Assembly (NCBI GenBank): GCA_014529385.2
Contig: CM043955.1
Location: 139,923,108 to 139,987,107 of the forward strand
DNA: 64,000 nucleotides
Direction: 5' to 3'
Source of the DNA: Adiantum capillus-veneris
Lineage: Eukaryota > Streptophyta > Polypodiopsida > Polypodiales > Pteridaceae
Position numbers and translations under genes: made by a program. The stretch's first letter is position 1, and each line of letters opens with the position of its first letter. Of the stretch, positions 11,161-21,429 are shown piece by piece. The notes under the pieces were generated by a model. That model saw only the letters and a list, made by a program, of their open reading frames with translations. It ran no database searches and had not been told where the DNA came from.

Positions 11161-12554
11161 GCCTTTGTGCTCATAGCCAATGAAATGATCTTGCCGATGT
11201 GCAGATTTCATGGCACAGGAGAATCGACCATGTCAATCATCTACAAATTATTGACCTTGTCAAATTGTACGTCATTTTGAGAATCATAAAAGTATCTTAG
11301 ATTGCCCAACCTTTCTTAGAAGAGGCAACTTGTGCTTGTTAAGTTGGTATTGTAAAAACTTATAGAAGATTTAATCAGTTCAAAATTATAAACTAAAAAT
11401 TTAACTTGCTTATCGACTTACTTGAATTCCCGCTATGGACAAGCCATGCTTGTATCAGAATTTGATTTCTTGCACAAACCTTGCTTAATCAATGCAAGAA
11501 ATTGTGTTCTTGCTGAGTAATTTGTCTTAAATGTGTTGCTTATGGTTATTTTCACAAGCCTTGCTTGTGTCTTGATGCCCTGAATTGCACAAGTATGGAA
11601 AAACTCCCTTGGCATCGCACATGTCCGTTGCATGCCATAACCACTTCAACATTTTTTTAAGAAATTGACCAAAAAAAAAATTCTATTGCTTACCTCATTA
11701 AGTGCTCGTATTGCCTTGCCTTGCAGGTCACATGGCTTGTGTGTTCGAATTCGGCGAGCTTCACATTTCTTATAGAAGTTAACTTATGTGCCCTCCCAAA
11801 CCAAGAAGGAGAACTCCCGTGAGCCAACCCTCTTTGGTTGTGCATCTTTTTCCGTCGTGACTTTACATTTTTGCCATCGACAAAGTTTGCCCTTGATGCA
11901 TGTCATGTAATTGGCCCTCTTAGCCTTGCTTTGCATGTACACTCTTGTTTTGTTCGGCCTACGTGCTTTTGGTGACTCTTCAAGGTGTGAAAGGTCCTTT
12001 GTTCTTAGTGGTCATGAAGCCACCAAATATGCTTCGTCTTGCTCTATGGTAGTTTAGCCTAGCGCCTTCTTCTTGCACTTCAAAATCGTGGCCACTTCCA
12101 AGGCCCTAAATTGGTTATGATTCACCGTGTCATGCATGGCTGAGACATTCGCCACTTGCTTAAGACATCATGCTTCAAAAGTCAATTTTTCTTTTTTGCC
12201 TTGAAGACTTTGAAAACATAGGATCTCGCAACCCTCCTAAATTTAGTATGATGCAGGAGACTATGCTATGTCGGAGTTAGGTGTCTCTGCCTCCCGTGTC
12301 CACCTCGTTTGCGCCTCCCGTGTAGGCCTTGTTATTGAGGGACTTAGCCCTCACTATGGGAGGGTGCCCAAAAAAGGGCGTCCACATGTAAACAAAAGAT
12401 GAAGAAGGTCTCCAGGATGACAGCAGGCAGCAATGCAGAGCAATAGTTTTGGGGAGGGGGGGGTGGTGTCGATGGGGACCTCCTTTGACCCTGTTCCAGT
12501 GACGTTAATTCATCCACAGTCCTGGGCAATTCCGCCAATTGCCAACCATGACTG
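11161..12554. other. No recognisable gene
   Basis: AT-rich sequence with scattered short repeats such as GCTTGTGT. No frame with a known domain. A short poly(G)-rich patch lies near 12451-12466. Confidence 0.6.
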
Positions 12555-12559
12555 CTATC

Positions 12560-13035
12560 TGTTAAGAAGGTAGATTAAGGTGGATAGGTTAAGCTTGCAT
12601 TCATGATAATGGTGAGGGCATCATATGCAGCCACACTAAGCACAATTAGGAGTCTCAATGCACAAAGAAAATGGACTCAAATTGAATTGATTATTGAACC
12701 AAATTTGTAAGTACATAGTGAGCCATTATATATACTTTTGGGGGGAGCTTTGAATGACATCATAGATGATGGTAGACATAAGGATTAGCCCATATCTCTT
12801 CTAGGTCGTTCATACCTCTCCATGTATGTGTGTGTGTGTGTGTGTGTACCATGTGTGTGTGTGTGGGTGTATGTACCATGTGGAGTCAATGCAAGCATCA
12901 ACTAAAAGTAGTAGGCAAGTCTAGTAGGTAGATACATTGAATCTATACACAGTAGAGTAAGGGGAGAGCTCCAAGGTGTGAGCTTAGGCATCAAGATTAG
13001 CCCAAATCTCTTCTAAGTCGTGCATACCTCTCCAT

Positions 13036-13074
<39 letters not shown>

Positions 13075-13207
13075 TGTGTACCATGTGGAGTCAATGCAAG
13101 CATCAACTAAAAGTGGTAGGCAAGTCTAGTAGACAGATACGTTGAATCTAGATAGAGTAGAGTAAGGGGAGAGCTCCATGGTGTGGGCTTATGCACAAAT
13201 CCTTACA
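12560..13207 (-). repeat. Left (3') LTR with internal tandem duplication
   Basis: 648 bp, against 398 bp for the right LTR. The extra length is a roughly 230 bp repeated block: the run from the TCTTCTA-GTCG motif through the (TG)n to GGGGAGAGCTCCA occurs twice (about 12765-12975 and 12985-13185). Each unit holds its own (TG)n. Confidence 0.85.
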
Positions 13208-13220
13208 ATCCTCCCCGTGT
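13208..13220 (-). other. Polypurine tract
   Basis: On the minus strand, ACACGGGGAGGAT lies immediately before the left LTR, the expected second-strand primer. Confidence 0.7.
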
Positions 13221-13559
13221 TTAAGCACATCAAATATAAAAGGTACCTTCTAGTGGGTTCTAAGTCCCCCATCTAGATACTGCCTTCCCTAGAGAGTAGT
13301 GGCAGTAGAGTGTAGGCCAAAAATCCCTCCCCTTGATAATGATAGTCAACAAAGGTATAGGACATAAATTCCTCCCCTAGAGAATTGTAAGCAACTAGGG
13401 TGTAGGAAAAGAACAAAGTGAATGTCTCAAAGTACATCTACATAGCACACTGCTCCATTATCTTCTTCAATAGATTCTTCAATGATGTTGACTTCGCCTT
13501 TTATCTTTGTACATACACATTAGATCCATGATTATTTTCTTACCACAATGCACACAAGG

Positions 13560-14150
13560 GTTGATTTTGTAACATTTGTCGAATGTGTGGTTGATGCAAA
13601 TGCAGTGTTTGCACCTTTGCTTCATTTGGTTCTGTGATTATGTAACGAAAAAGATCCTCTTGAAGTCTTTGTATCTATGATCTTTTTCTCATGCTCTTGG
13701 AGCGAGTTGACGACCTCCTCCAAGTTTGGTACGGGCTCCTTTTTCTTAGCACTGTGACAATCTTACCGTAGTCTGCATTCACCGCTTTGAGTAGAATGGC
13801 TACTTGGGCTTCGTTCTCCACTACGCACTTTACGTATGCCAACTGGGTGCATATGTTCTTCATTCTATTGACAAGAGAAGGGAGCTCTTCTCCTGGTTCC
13901 ATGGTGAGACCTTAGAGCTGCATTTTGGGATAGATTTTGGAGGTTTTGGCTATGTCTCCAAAATGTCTCTCAAGCATGACCCATGCATCATTGGAAGTAG
14001 TGCATTCGTTTAGGTAGTGGATGTAATTATCCCTTGCGACACTGACAAGGATCCCAATGCTTGCTCATAATTGTGCTTAAGATCACCTAGTCTCGATCCT
14101 CTCTCCCTCTCCCAATGGCTTGACTGTGGACCATAGCTACGTCTTCATTA
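13560..14150 (-). pseudogene. Copia-type gag, frameshifted
   Basis: The minus strand reads EELPSLVNRMKNICTQLAYV, then EAQVAILLKAVNADYGKIVTVLR, the UBN2/copia gag pattern. After a frameshift it continues VPNLEEVVNSLQEHEKK and reaches a zinc knuckle CKHCICINHTFDKC (CX2CX4HX4C) at 13613-13572. Gag packages the element RNA. There are several stops upstream. Nothing of pol follows the zinc knuckle. Confidence 0.75.
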
Positions 14151-15423
14151 AGTAACCTTTCTTTTTCATTTTCCAAGTATGAAAACCTTGGCCACAAAAA
14201 ATGCTTAAATTTTCTTTGCCCACAAAGTGTTGTGTGGAGAACGTCTTGCCTCTTTGATGTGGGGTAGGGTCTAATCTCCCTGCGACTAATTTGCAAATTT
14301 TTATACAAAATGAAAGTTTTATAAAGCCACTCTCCACTGTGGAGCACCTCTTCACCAAAAAAAATAAAAAATTTCAAAAGAGACTTTGTATCTTGTCGTT
14401 TACAAAGGGGTTTATGTAAAGCAAGGCTTGGTTGAATGTAGGGCTTGCGAGCAAGGCTTTCTGTGTGGAGTATGCTTTAGAAAAGGCCTTGGTGGTCCGG
14501 GTTGGTGTGCTCCAAAAGACCTATGGGAAGCTCCCTAGCTTGGGGTCTTTGAGGCTTTGCGATTGGTATGCTTTAGAAAAAAGGACTACGAAAAAAGCTG
14601 CATGCTTGGGGATTTTTCAAAGCACTCGTGGGAATCGTTTCAGGACTGCAGGCTGTGGAAACCTCTTCTCTGAAAGGCCCAAGGTTAGGTGCACGGCTGT
14701 GAGCCATGGGAACAGTTCCTTTGTTGAGCTTGAGGTCACAACCTATGGGAAACCCTTGAGGAGGCGGTGCAGAGCAAGTAGGTGACGGGAGGACACGTGA
14801 CTCCACGCGAAGGACTCGAAGGGATTATAGGTAGAACTTGAAGGTGTTTGGCATTGGGATCCGAAGTAGAGGGTGACAACATGTGAATCCTGGCTACCGG
14901 ACCCGTCGAGACACAATGTGTTGCATTACATATACCCTTGAGATTCACCCACCAATGCTCCTAAAAGTAGGATGCGGGTATTGATCCCCCAACCTACTAT
15001 GCACCAAATTTGGTACACCCACCGTAGAGCAAGGCACCACCTTCGTTTGCTTGTCAAGAAGCGTTGTCCCGTAGACAAAGACGAATTTGCTACAATAGCC
15101 CGAGAGCTTTTGAGCTTAAAAAAGCTCTAGATGAAGCATGCTTAGGCTCCCCTGAAAGCAATGACCAAATGCTACTCGCATACACAAAAATTTGCAGAGA
15201 TTGGTGATATGGAGAGCTCAAGACATAAAATGATTATCATGCTCACATGCATATAGCAATCAATCCAATGCTATTTCTACACCTAAATGCAATGCATGAA
15301 AGTACAATCAACAGCCATCCCAAGCAAAAGAGAGAGTGGGACCCAATGGTCTAGCTTAGAACATGAAAATGCAAGAAATTGGTAGGATCTAGTGCTAGAT
15401 TAATACCAAATCTAGCTCCAAAA

Positions 15424-15434
15424 CTCTGATACCA
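15424..15434 (-). other. Primer-binding site for initiator tRNA-Met
   Basis: On the minus strand TGGTATCAGAG starts two bases after the LTR end, the usual plant LTR-retrotransposon site complementary to the 3' end of initiator tRNA-Met. Confidence 0.85.
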
Positions 15435-15436
15435 CT

Positions 15437-15834
15437 TGTTAAGCACATAGATTAAGGTGGATAGGTTAAGCTTGCATTCATAATGATGGTGTGCAACCAC
15501 ACTAACCACAATTAGGAGACTCAATGCACAAAAAAAAAAAGAACACAAATTGAATTTATTATTGAACTAGATTTGCAAGTACATAGTGAACCATTATATA
15601 GGCTTCTAGGGGGAGCTTTCAATGACATCATAAATGATAGTAGGCATCAAAGATCAACCCACATCTCTTCTAGGTTGTGCATACCTCTCCATGAGTGTGT
15701 GTGTGTGTACCATGTGGAGTCAAGGCAAGCATCAACTAAAAGTGGTAAGCAAGTCGAGTAGGCAGATACATTGAATCTAAACAAAGTAGAGTAAGGGGAG
15801 AGCTCCATGGTGGGCTTAGACACAAATCCTAACA
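15437..15834 (-). repeat. Right (5') LTR
   Basis: 398 bp, TG...CA ends, with a short (TG)n. Aligns with the left LTR apart from the duplicated block there. Confidence 0.88.
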
Positions 15835-15839
15835 CTATC

Positions 15840-17060
15840 ATACAGGTGTATCCTCCCCCCTGCCCCAAGGGATCTTGCCCACTCAAGTCACCAAACTTCA
15901 CGCCTCCTCGTAAGGGAGCTTGTGCGTCATGGCCCTTGGCCAGACGTTATCATTTAATTTAGGTGTTTTTTCCAACTTTCGTAGTGAAAATTGCACTAGT
16001 TTTTGCCTTCATAACCAAGTCATTTCTCTTGAGGGTCAATTGCACAATCCTTAATTACACTCACTCTTGTGGGCTAAAAAAAATAACCCTTTTGAGATGG
16101 TCTATCCAAATGGACATCACTTGCATGGTATATCGTAATTGGAGACTCGGTTGGGTCCGTTCGAGGACATTCCATTTGCCAACTACACAAACTCCTTTTA
16201 GGACAATAATAGCCGGAATCCATGTGCCATTAACTCGAGCCTGCTGGCTTTGTTAGGATTTTGAAGATAGTGCAATGATACTTAATCACGATTATGGTCA
16301 TTAGTTTGGGGCGAGGGTTTTTTATTTATGAATCATTATGGTACCTATGATTTTGAAACACTTTAGGCACCTGTGTGTCATCTTCGACAAGGTGATCATC
16401 ATGCGATCCATTTTCAAAACAACTTATGAGCCATTATTACAAATGATATGCTTTTACAACTTGTCAGAGGAGGTTTAATGGCGATGAGCTAAGCTGATGA
16501 ATCAAGCCTTATAACTTTACATGAAACGAGTCTTCCAAAATCAGCTCTTATTTTGTAGGGTCGACCTCTTCAAAGCGATGCTTCGAGGATGCATTTGACC
16601 GCTTTTAGAGCTCTACTACACCTCTTGTACCGCACTCATGATATGCCTACCACAAGGCTATAAAGAGCATCCTTTTGCTCTCATCTTTTATACTAGTTGA
16701 ATAATTAAGTTTGCATTTCCAAACCGCTCCCTTGTTATGTGTAATTATTTTACTCTAATTATGTATGCTACCTTGTTTTTCCCTCCTCGTACCAACTCAA
16801 GTGTCTTCTCGCGAAGTTTCAATTCTATTGATAGCTACACCATTTAAATCAATTTCATTTAAGTCAATTAAAAGGATGACGACTATTACAATGTTTCCAT
16901 GTGCCCCTTTCCAGCTGGCGCTCTAGCACCCTGGTAGCTAAAAAGCTTCAAGATTTTCCTCTTCGTCATTGGTGGTGAACCTGTAATAATGGTTAAGAAA
17001 AACCCTTGCTGATAAAAACAGGCATGGTAGGAACAATGCCAAGAGTCGTCAAAGATCTAT
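15840..17060. other. No recognisable gene
   Basis: AT-rich sequence without a frame that I can assign to a family. Confidence 0.55.
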
Positions 17061-17192
17061 GAGAGAAGAAGAAGAGAGTTTTAACGTCGTAGGAAACTAT
17101 CCCAAGAGACCTTAAAGATCTAGCCGACGAGGAGTTGAACTCAAGACCTGTTATTCAAGAGGGAAATGGCATAACCAATCTACCACACTTGT
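17061..17192 (-). mobile_element. tRNA-headed SINE-like element with LINE-like 3' end
   Basis: On the minus strand, a (TC)n tract (17215-17193) is followed by TGGTAGATTGG (17185-17175, close to box A) and GTTCAACTC (17140-17132, box B), 45 nt apart. The body ends in a short hairpin GGGATAGTTTCC, then GACGTTAAAA (17088-17079) and a CTCTCTTCTTC tail. The hairpin, GACGTTAA and pyrimidine tail copy the 3' end of the LINEs in this window (33920-33973, 61420-61460, 43975-43943). Length is about 130 bp. Box A has one mismatch and no target duplication can be defined inside simple repeats. Confidence 0.55.
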
Positions 17193-17215
17193 GAGAGAGA
17201 GAGAGAGAGAGAGAG
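17193..17215. repeat. (GA)n at the SINE-like element's 5' boundary
   Basis: GA run of 23 bp. Confidence 0.95.
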
Positions 17216-17822
17216 CTTTATTTGCACCGTCTAGAGGTGCTACAAGATGGATCCATGTCCTCTGGATTTCCAAAGAAACGACAAAGGTATAAACATAAAA
17301 GTGCTAAAAGAGAAAGACAGACAGACCGATAGACAGAGCAAACAATCCAAGAGGGGAGGAGAGATTAGCTTCAGACAAGTTCCACTCTGAAAAATGCACC
17401 TACATTCTCATAAGGATTCTCGTATACAGATGAGATGACCATGTGTGCTTCCACATTGTTATGGCAAGGTAGGTTCACTTGGCATGCTCATAAATCACCT
17501 CCCCCCACTCAACCTACATACTCCTGTAAGTGGATAAGCATATATTAATGGTTCTTGTATCGTGAAGATTCATTCGTCATTCAATCTCAAGAGCATGCAA
17601 TGATCTTTGTGAAGCATGTCGAGTATAGATGATAGCTGCAGCTCGAAGTTAGGTTGCGGTTCCAGTGTACCCCAATCATTGATACGCCAGCAATTAGTAT
17701 GCATCATTCACAAAAACTCCTGCTTCCTCCAACTCTTCCTCGAGTTGCCAGTCAATATACAATGAAGCGAGCGAGAGGCCTCAAGATGAATTCAAGTAAA
17801 ACCTCCAGCCTGATAATGCATT
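17216..17822. other. No recognisable gene
   Basis: Lies downstream of the DXO terminal exon on the minus strand, so it may contain the distal 3' UTR. No domain seen. Confidence 0.5.
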
Positions 17823-18410
17823 TAATATACAGTTGAACTCAGCGATTAGGTACAGTTCAATGGGAATGGCTTTGACAAACCCTTATATCAAACATATAGA
17901 AAACATCTGATATCTTCCACAGGTTAACCTATGTTCTTTCCCACTTGCAAGTCCACATGGGATGGCCTTCCCAATGTTGTAGAACATACACTATCTCAAG
18001 TCAGTTCATTTACATGGTTAGTTATTGACTGGGGACAAAAATCTGCTTTTCGGAGTTCCAATCTATCACTTTGCGGATTGTAGCGCAGGAGATAATCTTC
18101 ATCTGCATAGAAAAACTAATATACAGTTGAACTCAGCGATTAGGTACAGTTCAATGGGAATGGCTTTGACAAACCCTTATATCAAACATATAGAAAACAT
18201 CTGATATCTTCCACAGGTTAACCTATGTTCTTTCCCACTTGCAAGTCCACATGGGATGGCCTTCCCAATGTTGTAGAACATACACTATCTCAAGTCAGTT
18301 CATTTACATGGTTAGTTATTGACTGGGGACAAAAATCTGCTTTTCGGAGTTCCAATCTATCACTTTGCGGATTGTAGCGCAGGAGATAATCTTCATCTGC
18401 ATAGAAAAAC
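17823..18410. repeat. Perfect tandem duplication of 294 bp
   Basis: 17823-18116 and 18117-18410 appear identical base for base on reading. Each unit holds the terminal exon of the DXO-like gene, its acceptor and about 170 bp of 3' UTR. Either the duplication is very recent or it is an assembly error. Confidence 0.93.
18290..18396 (-). CDS. DXO1: DXO/RAI1-like NAD-decapping exoribonuclease, terminal exon
   Basis: After an acceptor TTCTATGCAG, the minus strand reads (N)EDYLLRYNPQSDRLELRKA, then DFCPQSITNHVNEL and a stop. This is the C-terminus of plant DXO1, the homologue of animal DXO and yeast Rai1, a nuclear/cytosolic enzyme removing NAD or faulty caps from RNA 5' ends. The exon needs one base from the exon before. 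Exon 41562-41499 ends in phase 1 with ...LYGSVKE, so the joined protein reads across the splice (VKE-NEDY) as in known DXO1. The intervening intron would be 23.1 kb. An identical copy of this exon lies at 17996-18102. Confidence 0.86.
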
Positions 18411-18411
18411 T

Positions 18412-18414
<3 letters not shown>

Positions 18415-18485
<71 letters not shown>
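18415..18485. repeat. (CT)n-(CA)n compound microsatellite
   Basis: About 40 bp CT followed by about 30 bp CA, just inside the intron from the DXO terminal exon. Confidence 0.97.
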
Positions 18486-18489
<4 letters not shown>

Positions 18490-19588
18490 AACCAGAGTAA
18501 CGAAAAGCAAGCTGAAAGAAAACAAAACAAAGCAAAGCAAGAAGTAGAAAGGAAACCAAAAAGCAAACCCGCCCATCAGCCTTGGCCTGAGATTCGCAAG
18601 GTTGAGCAACTTCTGCACCACCACGAGGACCAACAAATGCTTGCAGGGTTCGCTGCAGGCCCGACTGAAGCAGGATTGAGAGCCCCTTCAAATCGTTTCC
18701 TCTACAATGCATGGAGTAGCCCGTCGACACAACCTAATGCTGTTGATGAGCATGCCTTGCAGGCGAAAAGCCATCCAACAAAGCTGAAAACACCAGGCGA
18801 CAATGGGCAAAAGGCGGCTGAGAACTGATGTAGAACCAAGCACTTGTCAGCTGGAAATTGGGGCTGCTGAAAACTGAGGTGGCAAACCCACCTTGTCAAA
18901 CACTACACGAACTTCATGAACACTCCTAGTAGAGGTAGGGCCAGAGAGGGTGCAGGGCCATGGGGCAGGGTGGGAGGATGAAGCAAGAGTGGGCAAGGGT
19001 AAGGGAGGAAACAGTGCACAGAACTTGACCACTCTGACAATCTTTGAAACGCTTAAAATCCATGTCAGGAATAATGAGATCCTAATGGGCTAAGTATAAA
19101 TTAATGCACGTCAGTGTGGCAATGTATGCAAGCCGTGAGTCATCGTATGCACGTTGCGAGCACAGAGGACCCAAAGACGACATCTGGAAAACTATATACA
19201 ACTGGCCACATGGGCAAACTGAAAACTGAAAAGCCAAGGAAAAAACCTCTCCTAAAGGGAGTAAAAAGTGCCCTTGCAAGCTAAAGAGAGAGAAAATGAC
19301 AACAGCCTCTGAAAGATGGGCACTCCCACCGAAAGCTCACTCTGCAACTGCATACCCAAGACCAAGACCATGAGAAAGCCACCGACTGTGATGTAGAGTA
19401 AGAAACGGTTGCCATGGCAGTAGCTCAATGTTGGGCGAAGCCACAAAAAACAAGGGAGAGGGCGCAATGCTCTATGTAAAGTTAACAGGTAATTGAGCTA
19501 GTACCGCCCTCTACTGTGTACAAGTCGGTTATATGGTTCCATCGATGGGATAGTCACTTTTTTCCCAAAAAGTGCAGCGTCGATTGTT
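18486..19588. other. Intron DNA, no recognisable element
   Basis: Short frames only; no domain, LTR end or primer-binding site recognised. It may contain the missing 5' part of the gypsy element that follows. Confidence 0.5.
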
Positions 19589-21395
19589 ATGGGTGAAAGC
19601 AACACAGAGCTTGTCGTTATGGCAAAGAAGAGAGACCAAGTACCTGAAGGGGGATCTTCCTCACATGGCACACAGGAAGTTCCTTTAACTCTTCAAGACG
19701 GAACAAATTGTTTAGCGGTGTCCATCGATCCCAAGCAATTTACTTTACTTCGACAGGAACCGTTTATGAATGGTCAAGGGAGTAATGAGCAAGCTATGCC
19801 CCAAACTCTCCCGTTACCTACTTCATATCCTTGTTATTTTGGAGGTGGTTCAGTGTTTCATGCTATGGTTGGACCTTCCACAGGTTAGATGCCAGGGAAT
19901 GTGTTTGGGACAATGCAAACAGGCATGGTTAACCCTATGTATGGGAACATGGGTGTCCAAACCACGTTTCAAAGCCATATGCCCAAAATGCAGATACGAC
20001 AAGTAAAACAGGTGATGCGAGTGCAGGAATGGTCAATCCTGGACCACCACTTTTACAGACACCTGTTTATGACAATTTGACTCCTTTGAGTCAGCCTGAG
20101 CATTACAAGGAAAGTGGGTAGGGAGTGAAGTTTGAATCTTTCAGAGGAACTCAGGATCAACTGAAGGCTTTGACCTTCATACAACACTTTGATGCAACTT
20201 ATGCTAGAAGAAACTTCACAGAGTCTTCGAAGATACGCAAGGCTTCCACTTTCATGAAAGGGAATGTGCTTCAATGGTGGACCGCATTGTTGAATTAAGG
20301 TCAAGCCCCTACAATGTGAGTCCAGTTCAAATCTCAATAAGGTCACCGTCAAGAATAAGTAATCGTTGCCTCGCATGGACGACCTTATGGATCGACTCTC
20401 ACGTGCTCATTGTTTCACCAAGACCAATCTACGTTCCGAGTACTATCAGATACGGGTACATCCGTGTGATGTCCCGAAAACCGCTTTTCGTACATAGTTT
20501 ACCCTTTGGGTTGACCAATGCTCCTGCCACTTTCAACAAAAGATGAATGATCTCTTTCCTCCGTATTTGGGAAAGTGAGTTGTGTTCCTCGATGATATCT
20601 TAATTTACAGAAAAACACTGAGAAGCATCTGCAACACCTTCGCCTAATCTTGTGTATTTAAAGATGGGCAAAATTGTAAGTGAAGCGAAGCAAGTGCGAA
20701 TTTTTTCGCATGGAATTGCTGTATCTGGGTCATGTTATCTCAGCTCATGGCATTCACATTGACCCCGAGAAGATACGTGTTGTGCTGGATTGACCCATTC
20801 TTCACACGATTAGGCAAGTAAATATTTTTTGGATTTTACTGGCTTCTTTCGGAAATTTATAAGAACGACGTATTGCTAAACCCTTCACACGTTTGTTGAA
20901 GGGCGTCCAAAGCAAAAGCGTAGTCTTAATTCGTCTGTTCGATGGACCAATGAGCTCGATCAATGTTTTCAAACATTGAAGCGACTTGTTACCACTGTAT
21001 CGATGTTGCAGATTGTGGATTCGAAGAAACCCTTTGTGGTGGAAACGGTGCCAATGATCATGTTATTGGTGTTGTCCTATAATAGGACTAACGGCCTGTA
21101 GCATTTGAGAGTCGCAAGCTCACAAATGCGCAAACACGCTACTTCACACAGGAGAAGGAATTGCAGGCAATCATTCATGCCTCAAAAGATTTGGCAACAT
21201 TACCTCTTTAATGCCCCCTTCATGGTATGGACGGACCACCATTCTTTGAAATATCTATGTGATCAGCGTGACCTCCATGGTCGAAAGGCAAGGGGACCCG
21301 AACTCGTGCAAGAGTTCGATTTCGAAATACGCTACCGTAAGGGTCTCTAAGGTAAAAACTCTTTCATTTGCTGAAATCTTGACCGACTTTCTATC
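19589..21395 (+). pseudogene. Ty3/gypsy retrotransposon gag-RT-RNase H, broken (5' part of a split element)
   Basis: Gag appears at 20120-20290: KFESFRGTQDQLKALTFIQ then SSKIRKASTFMKG..LQWW. From about 20330 reverse transcriptase follows directly, so the zinc knuckle, protease and RT start are deleted. It reads [43 protein letters not shown] and the catalytic FLDDI. RNase H follows with FTQEKELQAIIHA and WTDHHSLKYL. Many stops and shifts are present. The coding continues on the far side of nested insertions at 26777 with the integrase C-terminus. Confidence 0.85.
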
Positions 21396-21429
21396 TTTTT
21401 TTTTTCCAAGAAAAAGATCCTTCCATTAG

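Larger units (their letters stand above)
12560..15834 (-). mobile_element. Gag-only Ty1/copia-type LTR retrotransposon with both LTRs
   Basis: Two similar LTRs (12560-13207 and 15437-15834) begin TGTTAAG and end ACA. The element is flanked by the 5 bp duplication CTATC (12555-12559 and 15835-15839), so both ends are original. On the minus strand a primer-binding site follows the right LTR and a purine tract precedes the left one. The 2.2 kb interior holds a decayed gag and no protease, integrase or reverse transcriptase. That layout fits a non-autonomous gag-only element, although internal deletion of a full copy is possible. Confidence 0.85.

Noticed and set aside
12505-12516. GACGTTAATTC, like the LINE 3' motif
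   Set aside because: No hairpin match and no pyrimidine tail follow it; likely chance.
14432-14785. 117-codon plus-strand frame in the copia-type element
   Set aside because: Antisense to the gag element; no recognisable domain.
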